Below, in pieces: positions 44,475 through 52,071 of a stretch of DNA of 64,000 nucleotides. The notes beneath the pieces are model-generated. The model worked only from the letters and a program-made list of their open reading frames with translations. It was not told the DNA's origin and searched no databases. Made by a program: the position numbers and the translations under genes. Source of the DNA: Suipraeoptans intestinalis (lineage in GTDB: Bacteria; Bacillota; Clostridia; Lachnospirales; Lachnospiraceae); the NCBI RefSeq assembly GCF_009696485.1, contig NZ_VULY01000018.1:2221906-2285905 (forward strand), in the 5' to 3' direction. Position 1 is the first letter of the stretch, and every line of letters starts with the position of its first letter.

Positions 44475-45122
44475 ATGGAGCGACTGGTGTGTTTGGCTGT
44501 AGGGTATGCCTTTGGACTGATACAGACAGGATACTTGTGCGGGAAGTTTCAAAAAAAAGATATCCGGACGATGGGTAGCGGTAATGCGGGGACGACTAAT
44601 GCTCTTCGGACGCTGGGATGGAAGGCCGGTCTGGTCACGTTTCTGGGAGACGTATTAAAATGCGTCCTGGCAGCGGGAGTAGTTACGCTTCTGTATGGGA
44701 AGAGCCATCCGGATACCATAGTTCTTCTGGTGTTTTATACGGGACTGGGAGCGGTGCTAGGACACAACTATCCTTTTTATCTCAGATTCAAAGGGGGAAA
44801 GGGCATTGCGGCAACAGGGGGACTGGTGATCAGTACGCTGCCTCCCCATCTGACGCTGCTTTGTCTGGCGGTGTTCGTCCTGGTGATCTGGGGAACCAGA
44901 TACGTTTCTCTGGGATCTCTGCTGGGAGTGACCGCCTATCTGATCGTAGTCCTGGTGTACGGGAGATGCGGCGGATTTCATGTACCGCCTTTTGCCCTGC
45001 GGGAAATCTACATCATTACCGGAATTCTGGTGATTTCCGCTCTTTTCAAGCACAAGGAGAACATCAAAAGGCTTCTGAACGGGACAGAAAACAAACTGAG
45101 CATCAAAAAGAAGAGTGAATAG
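44475..45122 (+). CDS. plsY: Acyl-phosphate:glycerol-3-phosphate acyltransferase
   Basis: A 215 aa integral membrane enzyme with about five helices that acylates glycerol-3-phosphate from acyl-phosphate, the first step of phospholipid synthesis. The three active-site loops are visible: GSGNAGTTNALRTLG near 36, GHNYPFYLRFKGGKGIAATGG near 96, and a C-terminal KHKENIKRLLNGTE. It starts 1 nt after der and runs into gpsA, which supplies its substrate. Confidence 0.96.
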   Translation: MERLVCLAVGYAFGLIQTGYLCGKFQKKDIRTMGSGNAGTTNALRTLGWKAGLVTFLGDVLKCVLAAGVVTLLYGKSHPDTIVLLVFYTGLGAVLGHNYPFYLRFKGGKGIAATGGLVISTLPPHLTLLCLAVFVLVIWGTRYVSLGSLLGVTAYLIVVLVYGRCGGFHVPPFALREIYIITGILVISALFKHKENIKRLLNGTENKLSIKKKSE

Positions 45123-45141
45123 GCAGAAAGGAAGTGAAGGT

Positions 45142-46155
45142 ATGGCAAAAGCAGGAGTGATCGGAGCAGGCAGCTGGGGAACAGCCCTTGCCCTGCTGCT
45201 GTGCGGCAACGGACATGAGGTAACGGTCTGGTCTATTAATGAAGAGGAAGTCAAGGAGTTGGATACCAAGAGGGAGCATACATCCAAGCTTCCGGGAGTA
45301 AAGCTTCCAGAGGAAATGAAGTTTACCACCGATCTGCAGGAGGCTGTGTGTGGAAAAGACTTTCTGGTACTGGCAGTGCCTTCTCCCTTTACCAGACAGA
45401 CGGCAAGAAAGATGGCTCCTTACGTAAAAGAGGGACAGGTGATCGTAGATGTGGCAAAGGGGATCGAAGAATCTACCCTGATGACGCTTTCCCAACAGAT
45501 CCAGCAGGAAATCCCACAGGCGGATGTGGCAGTCCTGTCCGGTCCCAGTCATGCGGAGGAGGTGGGCCGCGGGCTGCCTACAACGGTCGTCATTGGCGCC
45601 AAGACGGAACAGACGGCAGAATGGCTGCGGAATATTTTCAGAAATGAAGTGTTCAGAGTCTATATCAGCCCCGATATTCTGGGAATGGAATTGGGAGGAT
45701 CTCTGAAAAATGTGATCGCCCTGGCAGCCGGCATTGCAGATGGAATGGGATACGGGGATAACACGAAGGCAGCCCTGATCACCAGGGGAATCGCGGAGAT
45801 TGCGCGGCTGGGAGTCGCGATGGGAGGAGCCTTTGAAAGTTTTGCGGGGCTGACCGGGATCGGCGACCTGATTGTAACCTGTGCCAGTGTACACAGCAGG
45901 AACCGGAAAGCCGGTTATCTGATGGGACAGGGCAAGACCATGCAGGAGGCGATGGATGAAGTGCAGATGGTGGTAGAAGGAGTCTATTCCACCAAAGCTG
46001 CGGTAAAGCTGGGAGAAAAGTACAACATTGCCCTGCCTATCGTTAATCAGGTCAATGCCGTTTTGTTTGAAGGAAAGTCTCCCAGGGAGGCAGTCAATGA
46101 GCTGATGCTGCGGGACGGAAAACCGGAGCATACGGCACTGACCTGGCAGGATTAG
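45142..46155 (+). CDS. gpsA: Glycerol-3-phosphate dehydrogenase [NAD(P)+]
   Basis: A 337 aa cytoplasmic enzyme that makes sn-glycerol-3-phosphate for phospholipids. The Rossmann motif GVIGAGSWGTALALLL starts at residue 5. VAKGIEESTL, GPSHAEEV and LKNVIALAAGIADGMGYGDNTKAALI follow; the last holds the catalytic Lys region. ATG 45142 has AAGGAAG upstream; the frame opening at 45115 overlaps plsY. It forms a lipid-precursor pair with plsY. Confidence 0.97.
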   Translation: MAKAGVIGAGSWGTALALLLCGNGHEVTVWSINEEEVKELDTKREHTSKLPGVKLPEEMKFTTDLQEAVCGKDFLVLAVPSPFTRQTARKMAPYVKEGQVIVDVAKGIEESTLMTLSQQIQQEIPQADVAVLSGPSHAEEVGRGLPTTVVIGAKTEQTAEWLRNIFRNEVFRVYISPDILGMELGGSLKNVIALAAGIADGMGYGDNTKAALITRGIAEIARLGVAMGGAFESFAGLTGIGDLIVTCASVHSRNRKAGYLMGQGKTMQEAMDEVQMVVEGVYSTKAAVKLGEKYNIALPIVNQVNAVLFEGKSPREAVNELMLRDGKPEHTALTWQD

Positions 46156-46219
46156 AATAGTGCAGGTCAGATCATAGAGTCCTGTCAGACAGACAGGAAA
46201 AAGCAAGGAGTAAGGTTTC

Positions 46220-46588
46220 ATGAAAGTATTTAAGCAACTGGGAATTCTTCTGATACTCTGCCTTTTGGCAGAGTTTTTCGTGTCGCTTCTTCCGATATCC
46301 TTTCCAAGCAGCGTGATGGCGATCCTGATTTTGTCGGTGCTGCTGGTGTCTGAGGTGATCAAAGAGCATCATATCCGGGAAACGGCAGATTTTTTACTGG
46401 CGAACATGGCGCTGGTGTTTGTGCCGATGGCAGTGCGGATGCTGGGAGAGCTGGATGTTTTAAAAGGGCATGTGTCGGGATTTCTGGCAGTAGTCCTGTG
46501 CTCGCTGCTTCTGACCTTTTTCGGGGCCTACGGATCGGCGCGCCTGGTGCAAATCTATCAAAGGAAGAAGGCGAAGAGACATGAATGA
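46220..46588 (+). CDS. lrgA: LrgA/CidA family holin-like protein
   Basis: A 122 aa membrane protein with four hydrophobic segments (from ILLILCLLAEFFVSLL to LLLTFFGAYGSARLV). LrgA/CidA proteins resemble phage holins. They act with LrgB/CidB in murein hydrolase control, and in some species carry pyruvate or other small metabolites. AAGGAG lies 9 nt upstream of the ATG. It overlaps lrgB by 8 nt. Confidence 0.9.
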   Translation: MKVFKQLGILLILCLLAEFFVSLLPISFPSSVMAILILSVLLVSEVIKEHHIRETADFLLANMALVFVPMAVRMLGELDVLKGHVSGFLAVVLCSLLLTFFGAYGSARLVQIYQRKKAKRHE

Positions 46589-47267
46589 TATCTGGAATAA
46601 CCCGTTATTTGGGATTGTGTTGACGATAGGAGCGTTTGAAATCGGGCGGGCCGTCGCAGCCCGGGTAAAGCATCCCATTGCCAATCCGCTCCTGATCGCA
46701 ATGCTGATCTGTTTTGGCTGGCTGAAACTGTTTCGGATCCCCATGGACAGCTATATGAAAGGGGCCAGATTTATCGAGGCATTTTTGATCCCATCCACAG
46801 CCGTACTGGGACTTTCTGTTTACCGACAGAGAAAAATCTTAAAGGAACAGTTTTTTCCGATCCTCACAGGCTGCTTTGTAGGAAGTCTGATCTCCATGGG
46901 AAGTACGGTGATCCTTTGCCGGATGCTGGCATTAAATTCCGGGATCCTGCATTCTCTGCTCCCCAAATCTGTAACCACAGCCATTGCGCTGGATCTTTCC
47001 AGTCAGATGGGAGGAGTGAAGGCGCTGACCATTATGGCCGTGATCCTTTGCGGGGTGGGAGGAGCCATCCTTCATCCGCTGGTGATCCGGTTTCTGAAAC
47101 TTTCTGACCCGGTGGCTATTGGCGTGGCCTTTGGAACGGCCAGTCATGCCGTAGGAACAGCCAGAGCGCTGGAGATGGGAGAGGTGGAAGGCGCTGTCAG
47201 CGGAGTTGCTATGGGAGTGGCAGGAATCTGTACCGTTGTGATTGCATTATTGGTACAGATGTTATAA
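46581..47267 (+). CDS. lrgB: LrgB/CidB family protein
   Basis: A 228 aa membrane protein with about seven helices. It contains the family segments NPLLIAMLICFGW, LLPKSVTTAIALDLSSQMGG near 130, and GTASHAVGTARALEMGE near 188. It pairs with LrgA, and the overlap of the two genes indicates coupled translation. No lytSR two-component regulator is nearby. The next gene follows after 34 nt. Confidence 0.92.
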   Translation: MNDIWNNPLFGIVLTIGAFEIGRAVAARVKHPIANPLLIAMLICFGWLKLFRIPMDSYMKGARFIEAFLIPSTAVLGLSVYRQRKILKEQFFPILTGCFVGSLISMGSTVILCRMLALNSGILHSLLPKSVTTAIALDLSSQMGGVKALTIMAVILCGVGGAILHPLVIRFLKLSDPVAIGVAFGTASHAVGTARALEMGEVEGAVSGVAMGVAGICTVVIALLVQML

Positions 47268-47301
47268 AATCTAAGAAGAGGAAAAGAACAGGAGGTTGCA
47301 T

Positions 47302-47772
47302 ATGAAAGTTGCAATATTGACAGCCAATACAAAGGTATATAGAGGACAGGATACAGATGAAAGCGGGCAGGTGCTGGAAGAGCTGATCGAAGATGCAGGG
47401 CTTGAGGTGGTATTTCGCAGAGCGCTGCCGGTAGATCGGGAGGTTCTGGAATCTGTTCTGGCAAGTATCGCAGACGATGAGATGGCAGATCTGATCCTGA
47501 CGACGGGAGGAGCGGGCTGCAACCCGGGAGACTGTACCCCGGAGGCCACTACTGCCGTGATAGAAAGACCGGTGCCGGGGATCCCGGAAGCACTGAGAGC
47601 CAACGCCATGCAGCTGACCAAGAGAGCCATGCTGAATCGTGGGACGGCAGGGATCAGAGGAAGGGTCCTGATCGTAAATCTTCCGGGCAAATCGCATGGA
47701 GCAAGAGAAAGCCTGAAGTATTTGCTTCCGGAACTGGTAAGAGCCGTGGAAGTGATTCAGAAAGAGGGCTAG
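47302..47772 (+). CDS. MoaB/Mog-family molybdopterin-binding domain protein
   Basis: A 156 aa protein of the MoaB/MogA fold. Near residue 70 it has LTTGGAGCNPGDCTPEATTAVIE, followed by PGIPEALRANAMQL and the C-terminal NLPGKSHGARESL, which fit MPT adenylyltransferase-type proteins. ATG 47302 has AGGAGG 6 nt upstream; a TTG at 47296 is too close to that site. No other molybdenum-cofactor genes are visible in the window. Mog or MoaB function cannot be distinguished here. Confidence 0.9.
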   Translation: MKVAILTANTKVYRGQDTDESGQVLEELIEDAGLEVVFRRALPVDREVLESVLASIADDEMADLILTTGGAGCNPGDCTPEATTAVIERPVPGIPEALRANAMQLTKRAMLNRGTAGIRGRVLIVNLPGKSHGARESLKYLLPELVRAVEVIQKEG

Positions 47773-47778
47773 TCATTC

Positions 47779-48480
47779 ATGAAAATAACGTATTTGGGAC
47801 ATAGTGGCACAGTAGTAGAGCTTACCGAAAGTATCCTTGTTTTTGACTACTATAAGGGAAGTGTTCCCTCTTGGCCTGTCGGGAAAAAGGTGTATGTGTT
47901 TGTGAGCCATATCCATTTTGACCATTACAACCCGGAGATCTTTTGCTGGGAGAGACAGATTTCCGACATTACCTACATTCTTTCTGATGATATTTTGGAG
48001 GACAGCGTACCGGTTGACTGCAGGAGCAGGGTACGGTTCGTAGGCGCCAGGAAGACAGTCCAAATAGATGAGATGACGATCAAAACGCTTCGCTCTACCG
48101 ATGAGGGTGTGGCGTTTTTTGTTCACGCGGAGGGAAAGCGCATCTATCACGCAGGAGATCTGCACTGGTGGCACTGGAAGGAAGAGGGAGCCATCTTCAA
48201 TGAGATGATGCGGAGAAAATACCAGGGAGAGATCAAAAAGCTGTCAAAAGAGACGATAGACCTTGCATTTCTCCCGGCAGATCCCAGGCAGGAGGAAGCC
48301 TATGTATGGGGGATGGCGTACTTTTTGGAGCAGGTGGAGGTGAAGCGGGTGTGTCCCATCCATCTGTGGGGGAAATATGATGTCTGCCGTCAATTAAAAG
48401 AAGAGGCCTGCCTGGAGGCGTACCAAGACAGGATCGTTCTTGTAACACGGGAAGGAGAGGTATTTGAATGGGAGGATTAA
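47779..48480 (+). CDS. MBL-fold metal-dependent hydrolase
   Basis: A 233 aa metallo-beta-lactamase-fold protein. The metal motif is SHIHFDHYNP (H-x-H-x-D-H) near residue 43, with a second ligand in YHAGDLHWWHW near 116 and a His in CPIHLWGKYD near 193. There is no signal peptide. The substrate is unknown. It starts 6 nt after the moaB-type gene and its end overlaps rnhA by 13 nt, so the three probably share a transcript. Confidence 0.88.
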   Translation: MKITYLGHSGTVVELTESILVFDYYKGSVPSWPVGKKVYVFVSHIHFDHYNPEIFCWERQISDITYILSDDILEDSVPVDCRSRVRFVGARKTVQIDEMTIKTLRSTDEGVAFFVHAEGKRIYHAGDLHWWHWKEEGAIFNEMMRRKYQGEIKKLSKETIDLAFLPADPRQEEAYVWGMAYFLEQVEVKRVCPIHLWGKYDVCRQLKEEACLEAYQDRIVLVTREGEVFEWED

Positions 48481-48968
48481 AGAAAAAGGTGGATCTGTAC
48501 AGCGACGGCGCCGCACGGGGCAACCCAAACGGTCCGGGTGGCTATGGAACTGTGTTGGAGTATACAGATGCAAAAGGAGAACTTCATACCAAAGAAATGT
48601 CTCAAGGCTATGCGAGGACCACAAACAACCGGATGGAGCTGATGGCGGTGATCGTGGGCCTGGAGGCGTTGACAGTGCCCTGCATGGTAACCGTGTATTC
48701 CGACTCCAAGTATGTGACAGATGCATTTAACCAGGGCTGGGTGGATTCCTGGCTGAAGCGGGGATGGAAGAGAGGGAAAAACGAGTCTGTTAAAAATGTA
48801 GACCTGTGGCAGAGACTGTTGAAGGCAAAGGAGCGACATGAGGTAACCTTTGTCTGGGTAAAAGGGCATGCAGGCCATCCCCAGAATGAACGGTGCGACC
48901 AGTTGGCTACCACTGCGGCGGACGGAGAGGATCTGATAGAGGATGATCCGGAGTTCTCCCAGTGTTGA
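48468..48968 (+). CDS. rnhA: Ribonuclease HI
   Basis: A 166 aa RNase HI that cuts RNA in RNA-DNA hybrids. All four catalytic residues are in context: YSDGAARGNPNGPGG (Asp), NNRMELMAV (Glu), VYSDSKYV (Asp) and GHPQNERCDQLA (Asp). AAGGAG lies upstream within the preceding gene. The length fits bacterial RNase HI. Confidence 0.96.
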   Translation: MGGLKKKVDLYSDGAARGNPNGPGGYGTVLEYTDAKGELHTKEMSQGYARTTNNRMELMAVIVGLEALTVPCMVTVYSDSKYVTDAFNQGWVDSWLKRGWKRGKNESVKNVDLWQRLLKAKERHEVTFVWVKGHAGHPQNERCDQLATTAADGEDLIEDDPEFSQC

Positions 48969-49058
48969 GAAATTCCGAAGAAGGAATTTAGAAAAAACGT
49001 ATATCGTCAACCACAAAAGGAGCACAAATTCACACAAAAGGAACACAGGCGGCAGTGT

Positions 49059-49087
49059 TTGTCAAACAAGACAGAATATGTTATAAT
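49059..49087 (+). promoter_or_regulatory. Promoter for RNase P RNA
   Basis: TTGTCA (49059-49064) and a perfect TATAAT (49082-49087) are 17 nt apart. The predicted transcript start coincides with the 5' end of the P1 helix. Confidence 0.85.
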
Positions 49088-49093
49088 GTGGAA

Positions 49094-49442
49094 CTGCAAG
49101 TAAGACAGGTAATCGCAGCTGCAAGGCCGAAAGGCAGCAGTTGAGGAAAGTCCGGGCTTCACAGGGCAGGGTGCCGGATAACGTCCGGTGGAGGTGACTC
49201 TAAGGAAAGTGCAACAGAAATATACCGCCTGATGATTCAGGTAAGGGTGGAAAGGTGGTGTAAGAGACCACCGCCTTGCTGGTAACAGCAAGGGTCCCTG
49301 TAAACCCCACTCGAAGCAAGACCGAAAAAAGACAAGGTGGCGGCCCGTCACGTCTTAGGTAGGTCGCTAGAGCCTGTCGGCGACGGCAGGCCCAGATAGA
49401 TGATTACCCACGACATAACCCGGCTTATCGTCTTACTTGCAG
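49094..49442 (+). ncRNA. rnpB: RNase P RNA (M1-type ribozyme)
   Basis: About 349 nt. The ends pair to form P1 (CTGCAAGTAAGAC with GTCTTACTTGCAG). The conserved core is present: GAGGAAAGTCCGGGCTTC, ACAGAAATATACCGCC, and the 3' block AGATAGATGATTACCC...ACATAACCCGGCTTATCG. It is the catalytic RNA that matures tRNA 5' ends. The GGTAAGGGTGGAAAGGTGGTG region and overall layout fit the class A-like form found in Clostridia rather than the Bacillus type B form. Confidence 0.97.
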
Positions 49443-49504
49443 CTTGATGAAAGATTCAAGTCAGGACTGCTGACATAGGCAAATACAAGTTGAATAAATT
49501 TTGG

Positions 49505-49550
49505 AAAGAGGACTTTATACACCACCAAGGTGCAGAAGTCCTCTTTTTTG
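49505..49550 (+). terminator. Terminator downstream of rnpB
   Basis: AAGAGGACTT (49506-49515) pairs with AAGTCCTCTT (49536-49545), with an inner CACC/GGTG helix and TTTTTTG after it. It may also end pyrI transcription from the minus strand. Confidence 0.88.
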
Positions 49551-49574
49551 TACGGTCTGTTTTTTAGGAGCCTT

Positions 49575-50009
49575 TTACCTGTGCTTTTCTTCACAGTACT
49601 GGCAGCGGTAGATCTCATTTTCTTCGTCGGTCAGGACAAATACATGATCCAGTCCCTGCTCAATAGAAGTAATACATCTGGGGTTTTTGCAGCGGATGAC
49701 ATTGGTGATTTTTTTGGGAAGCTGCAGCCTTTTTTTGGCTACGACCTCAGAATCCTTAATGATGTTGATGGTAATATTGTGATCGATGAACCCCAGAATA
49801 TCAAAATCAATAAAATCAATGGGACATTCGATCTTCATAATGTCCTTTTTCTGCATCTTACTGCTTTTGGCATTTTTGATAATGGCAACACAGCAGTCCA
49901 GCTTGTCCAGATGCAGGTATTTGTAGATCTCCATGCTTTTTCCTGCCTGGATATGATCCAGCACGAACCCTTCTTCGATTTTCCCTACGTTCAATGTGTT
50001 TTTTACCAT
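49575..50009 (-). CDS. pyrI: Aspartate carbamoyltransferase regulatory subunit
   Basis: A 144 aa protein that binds nucleotide effectors and the PyrB trimer. The N-terminal effector domain includes [22 protein letters not shown]. The C-terminal zinc site is [12 protein letters not shown] with CQYCEEKHR. It overlaps the pyrB stop by 7 nt. Its presence implies allosteric control of ATCase by nucleotides, as in enteric bacteria; many other Firmicutes lack PyrI. Confidence 0.96.
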   Translation of the reverse strand: MVKNTLNVGKIEEGFVLDHIQAGKSMEIYKYLHLDKLDCCVAIIKNAKSSKMQKKDIMKIECPIDFIDFDILGFIDHNITINIIKDSEVVAKKRLQLPKKITNVIRCKNPRCITSIEQGLDHVFVLTDEENEIYRCQYCEEKHR

Positions 50010-50938
50010 GTTTTTCCTCCTTCTACCTGGATACCCAAAAGAGTCAGGATCAACGCCATACGAATATAGACCCCGTACTGTGCCTGTCGGAAATAGGCGG
50101 CTCTGGGATCGGCGTCTACTTCCACAGAGATCTCGTTGACACGGGGAAGGGGATGGAGGATGAACATATCCTCTCTGGCCAGCTTCATTTTGGCAGCGTC
50201 CAGGATATAGAAATCCTTCATTCTGACATAGTCCTCCTCATTAAAGAAACGTTCCTTCTGTACCCGGGTCATATAGAGGATGTCCAGGGTTGGAAGCGCT
50301 TCCTCCAGACGAACGACCTGCTGGTAGGGGACCTGTTCTTTATCCAGAACATCGTGACGGATGTAGCCGGGCAGCCGGAGCTCTTCCGGAGAGATCAAAA
50401 CAAATCGGATGTTGGGATAACGAACGAGTGCATGGATCAGAGAATGGACAGTACGGCCAAATTTCAGATCGCCACACAGACCGATGGTCATATTTCCGAG
50501 ATGCCCTTTTAAGGAGCGGATGGTTAAAAGATCGGTTAAGGTCTGGGTGGGATGCTGATGTCCGCCGTCGCCGGCGTTAATGACGGGAATGGAAGAATGA
50601 TGCGCGGCTACCATAGGCGCTCCCTCTTTTGGATGACGCATGGCACAAATATCAGCATAACAGGAAATCGTACGGATGGTGTCGGCGACACTTTCGCCTT
50701 TGGCGGCGGAGCTGGAATCAGCGGATGAGAAACCTAAAATACTGCCGCCCAGATTTAACATGGCGGCTTCATGACTTAGACGGGTTCGGGTGCTGGGTTC
50801 GTAAAACAGTGTAGCAAGCTTTTTGCCGGAACATGAATGGGCGTATCGGGCGGGATTCTGTTCGATGTCCGCTGCGAGATCCATCAGTCTGTCCAGTTCT
50901 TCCGGCGAAAAATCAAGGGGACTCATTAAATGTCTCAT
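50003..50938 (-). CDS. pyrB: Aspartate carbamoyltransferase catalytic subunit
   Basis: A 311 aa enzyme that joins carbamoyl phosphate and aspartate, first committed step of pyrimidine synthesis. Carbamoyl phosphate is bound by [15 protein letters not shown] near 48. HHPTQTL-type [16 protein letters not shown] lies near 130 and [11 protein letters not shown] near 260. ATG 50938 ([11 protein letters not shown]) has AGGAG 7 nt upstream and is preferred over an upstream frame start at 50953. Confidence 0.97.
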   Translation of the reverse strand: MRHLMSPLDFSPEELDRLMDLAADIEQNPARYAHSCSGKKLATLFYEPSTRTRLSHEAAMLNLGGSILGFSSADSSSAAKGESVADTIRTISCYADICAMRHPKEGAPMVAAHHSSIPVINAGDGGHQHPTQTLTDLLTIRSLKGHLGNMTIGLCGDLKFGRTVHSLIHALVRYPNIRFVLISPEELRLPGYIRHDVLDKEQVPYQQVVRLEEALPTLDILYMTRVQKERFFNEEDYVRMKDFYILDAAKMKLAREDMFILHPLPRVNEISVEVDADPRAAYFRQAQYGVYIRMALILTLLGIQVEGGKTW

Positions 50939-50967
50939 AGGTATTCTCCTCATCTTTTTTTCCTACT

Positions 50968-50996
50968 ATCATAGACTATGTAGAAGGGTTTTTCAA
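50968..50996 (-). promoter_or_regulatory. Promoter for pyrB-pyrI
   Basis: On the minus strand TTGAAA (50991-50996) and TATGAT (50968-50973) are 17 nt apart, about 30 nt before pyrB. The leader is too short for a PyrR-type attenuator. Confidence 0.75.
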
Positions 50997-51095
50997 TGGG
51001 GAACAAGGAAAAAAATCACAGAAAAAACGGAAAGATTTCTGGCAGAAAAAATAAAAAAATCACAAAAACCAATGGGATATGGAAGGGAAATCCGA

Positions 51096-51101
51096 TATAA
51101 T
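51096..51101 (+). promoter_or_regulatory. -10 box for the AlkD-like gene
   Basis: A perfect TATAAT is preceded by GA-rich sequence, with no convincing -35. It is the best promoter candidate in the 289-nt pyrB to alkD gap, which is A-rich and holds no gene. Confidence 0.4.
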
Positions 51102-51227
51102 CAGAGAAACGGGAAACCGGATGATTTTGTGGCAGGATCAGGAGAAAAGGGGGTTCCCGGAAATAAAAAGAGCGAGAGGGCGGATCGCCTGATCCGGTTC
51201 AAAACAGGAAGGAGGAAGGTGCGGAAA

Positions 51228-51944
51228 ATGTCTATGTGGACGGCTTCGTACCAAAGAAACATGATCCTAGAAGAAATTAAGAAATGGATCCAGGAAGAAA
51301 AGGAAGAAGAGTACGGCAGGTTTCTCAGAAGGATCGTACCAAATCTGGAGGCAGGGCAGATACAGGGCGTGCGAACGCCCAAGCTTCGAAAGTACGCCAA
51401 GGAACTGAGCAGAAGAGGCGAGATAGGAGAATTCCTGACGGCGCTTCCCCATGGATCCTTTGAGGAAAATCAACTGCATGCGTTCCTGCTGGAGGGAGAA
51501 AAAGAGTATGGGGTCTGTCTGGAAAAACTGGAGATCTTTCTGCCTTACGTAGATAACTGGGCTACCTGTGATCAGCTGTCTCCCAAGATCTTCAAAAAGC
51601 ACCGCAGGCAGTTGCTGGAACGCATCCCGGACTGGCTGGCCTCTCAGAAAACCTATACCGTCCGATACGGGATCGGGATGTTGCTGATCCATTTTCTGGA
51701 GGAGGATTTTCAGGAAGAGTATCTGGACTGGGTGGCGCAGGTGGATTCGGAGGAATATTACGTAAATATGATGATCGCCTGGTATTTTGCAACGGCGCTG
51801 GCCAAGCAGTACCGGCAGGCGATTCTTTATCTGGAGGCCGGCAGACTGCCCCGCTGGGTACATAACAAGACGATACAAAAAGGGATTGAGAGTAATCGAA
51901 TTTCCAAAGAAACAAAAGACTATCTGCGCTCTTTGCGAAGATAG
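51228..51944 (+). CDS. DNA alkylation repair protein (AlkD-like, HEAT-like repeats)
   Basis: A 238 aa all-helical protein matching the AlkC/AlkD superfamily: GVRTPKLRKYAKEL near residue 46, ENQLHAFLLE, and the key VDNWATCDQLSPKIFKKH near 105. In AlkD an Asp and Trp in equivalent helices contact the damaged nucleotide. These proteins are DNA glycosylases for bulky or cationic alkyl-purines. ATG 51228 follows AAGGTG by 6 nt, and a GTG at 51219 is possible; the frame opening at 50823 lies opposite pyrB and is rejected. Confidence 0.88.
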   Translation: MSMWTASYQRNMILEEIKKWIQEEKEEEYGRFLRRIVPNLEAGQIQGVRTPKLRKYAKELSRRGEIGEFLTALPHGSFEENQLHAFLLEGEKEYGVCLEKLEIFLPYVDNWATCDQLSPKIFKKHRRQLLERIPDWLASQKTYTVRYGIGMLLIHFLEEDFQEEYLDWVAQVDSEEYYVNMMIAWYFATALAKQYRQAILYLEAGRLPRWVHNKTIQKGIESNRISKETKDYLRSLRR

Positions 51945-52049
51945 TCCTGGAAGATCCGGAAGAGGATACAGCCTGATGGGGAAAAGCCGGGTCTTGTGCG
52001 GATGAACCAAAGGAAGCCACCCGCAAAAACAGTTTTTGGACCGGCTTGT

Positions 52050-52071
52050 GGGGCAGACTTAAGTCTGCCCC
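52050..52071. repeat. Perfect 22-bp palindrome centred on the rqcH stop codon
   Basis: GGGGCAGACTTAAGTCTGCCCC is fully self-complementary. The minus-strand rqcH stop TAA is at its centre. On the minus strand the sequence after it is followed by AAAAACTGTTTTTGC rather than a simple T-run, so a classical terminator is only partly supported. Confidence 0.7.

Noticed and set aside
46181-46197. CCTGTC/GACAGG hairpin before lrgA as a terminator
   Set aside because: The stem is only six pairs and is followed by A, not T, on the plus strand.
45103-46362. 419-codon open frame on the minus strand
   Set aside because: It is the shadow of gpsA and lrgA, which have clear motifs on the plus strand.
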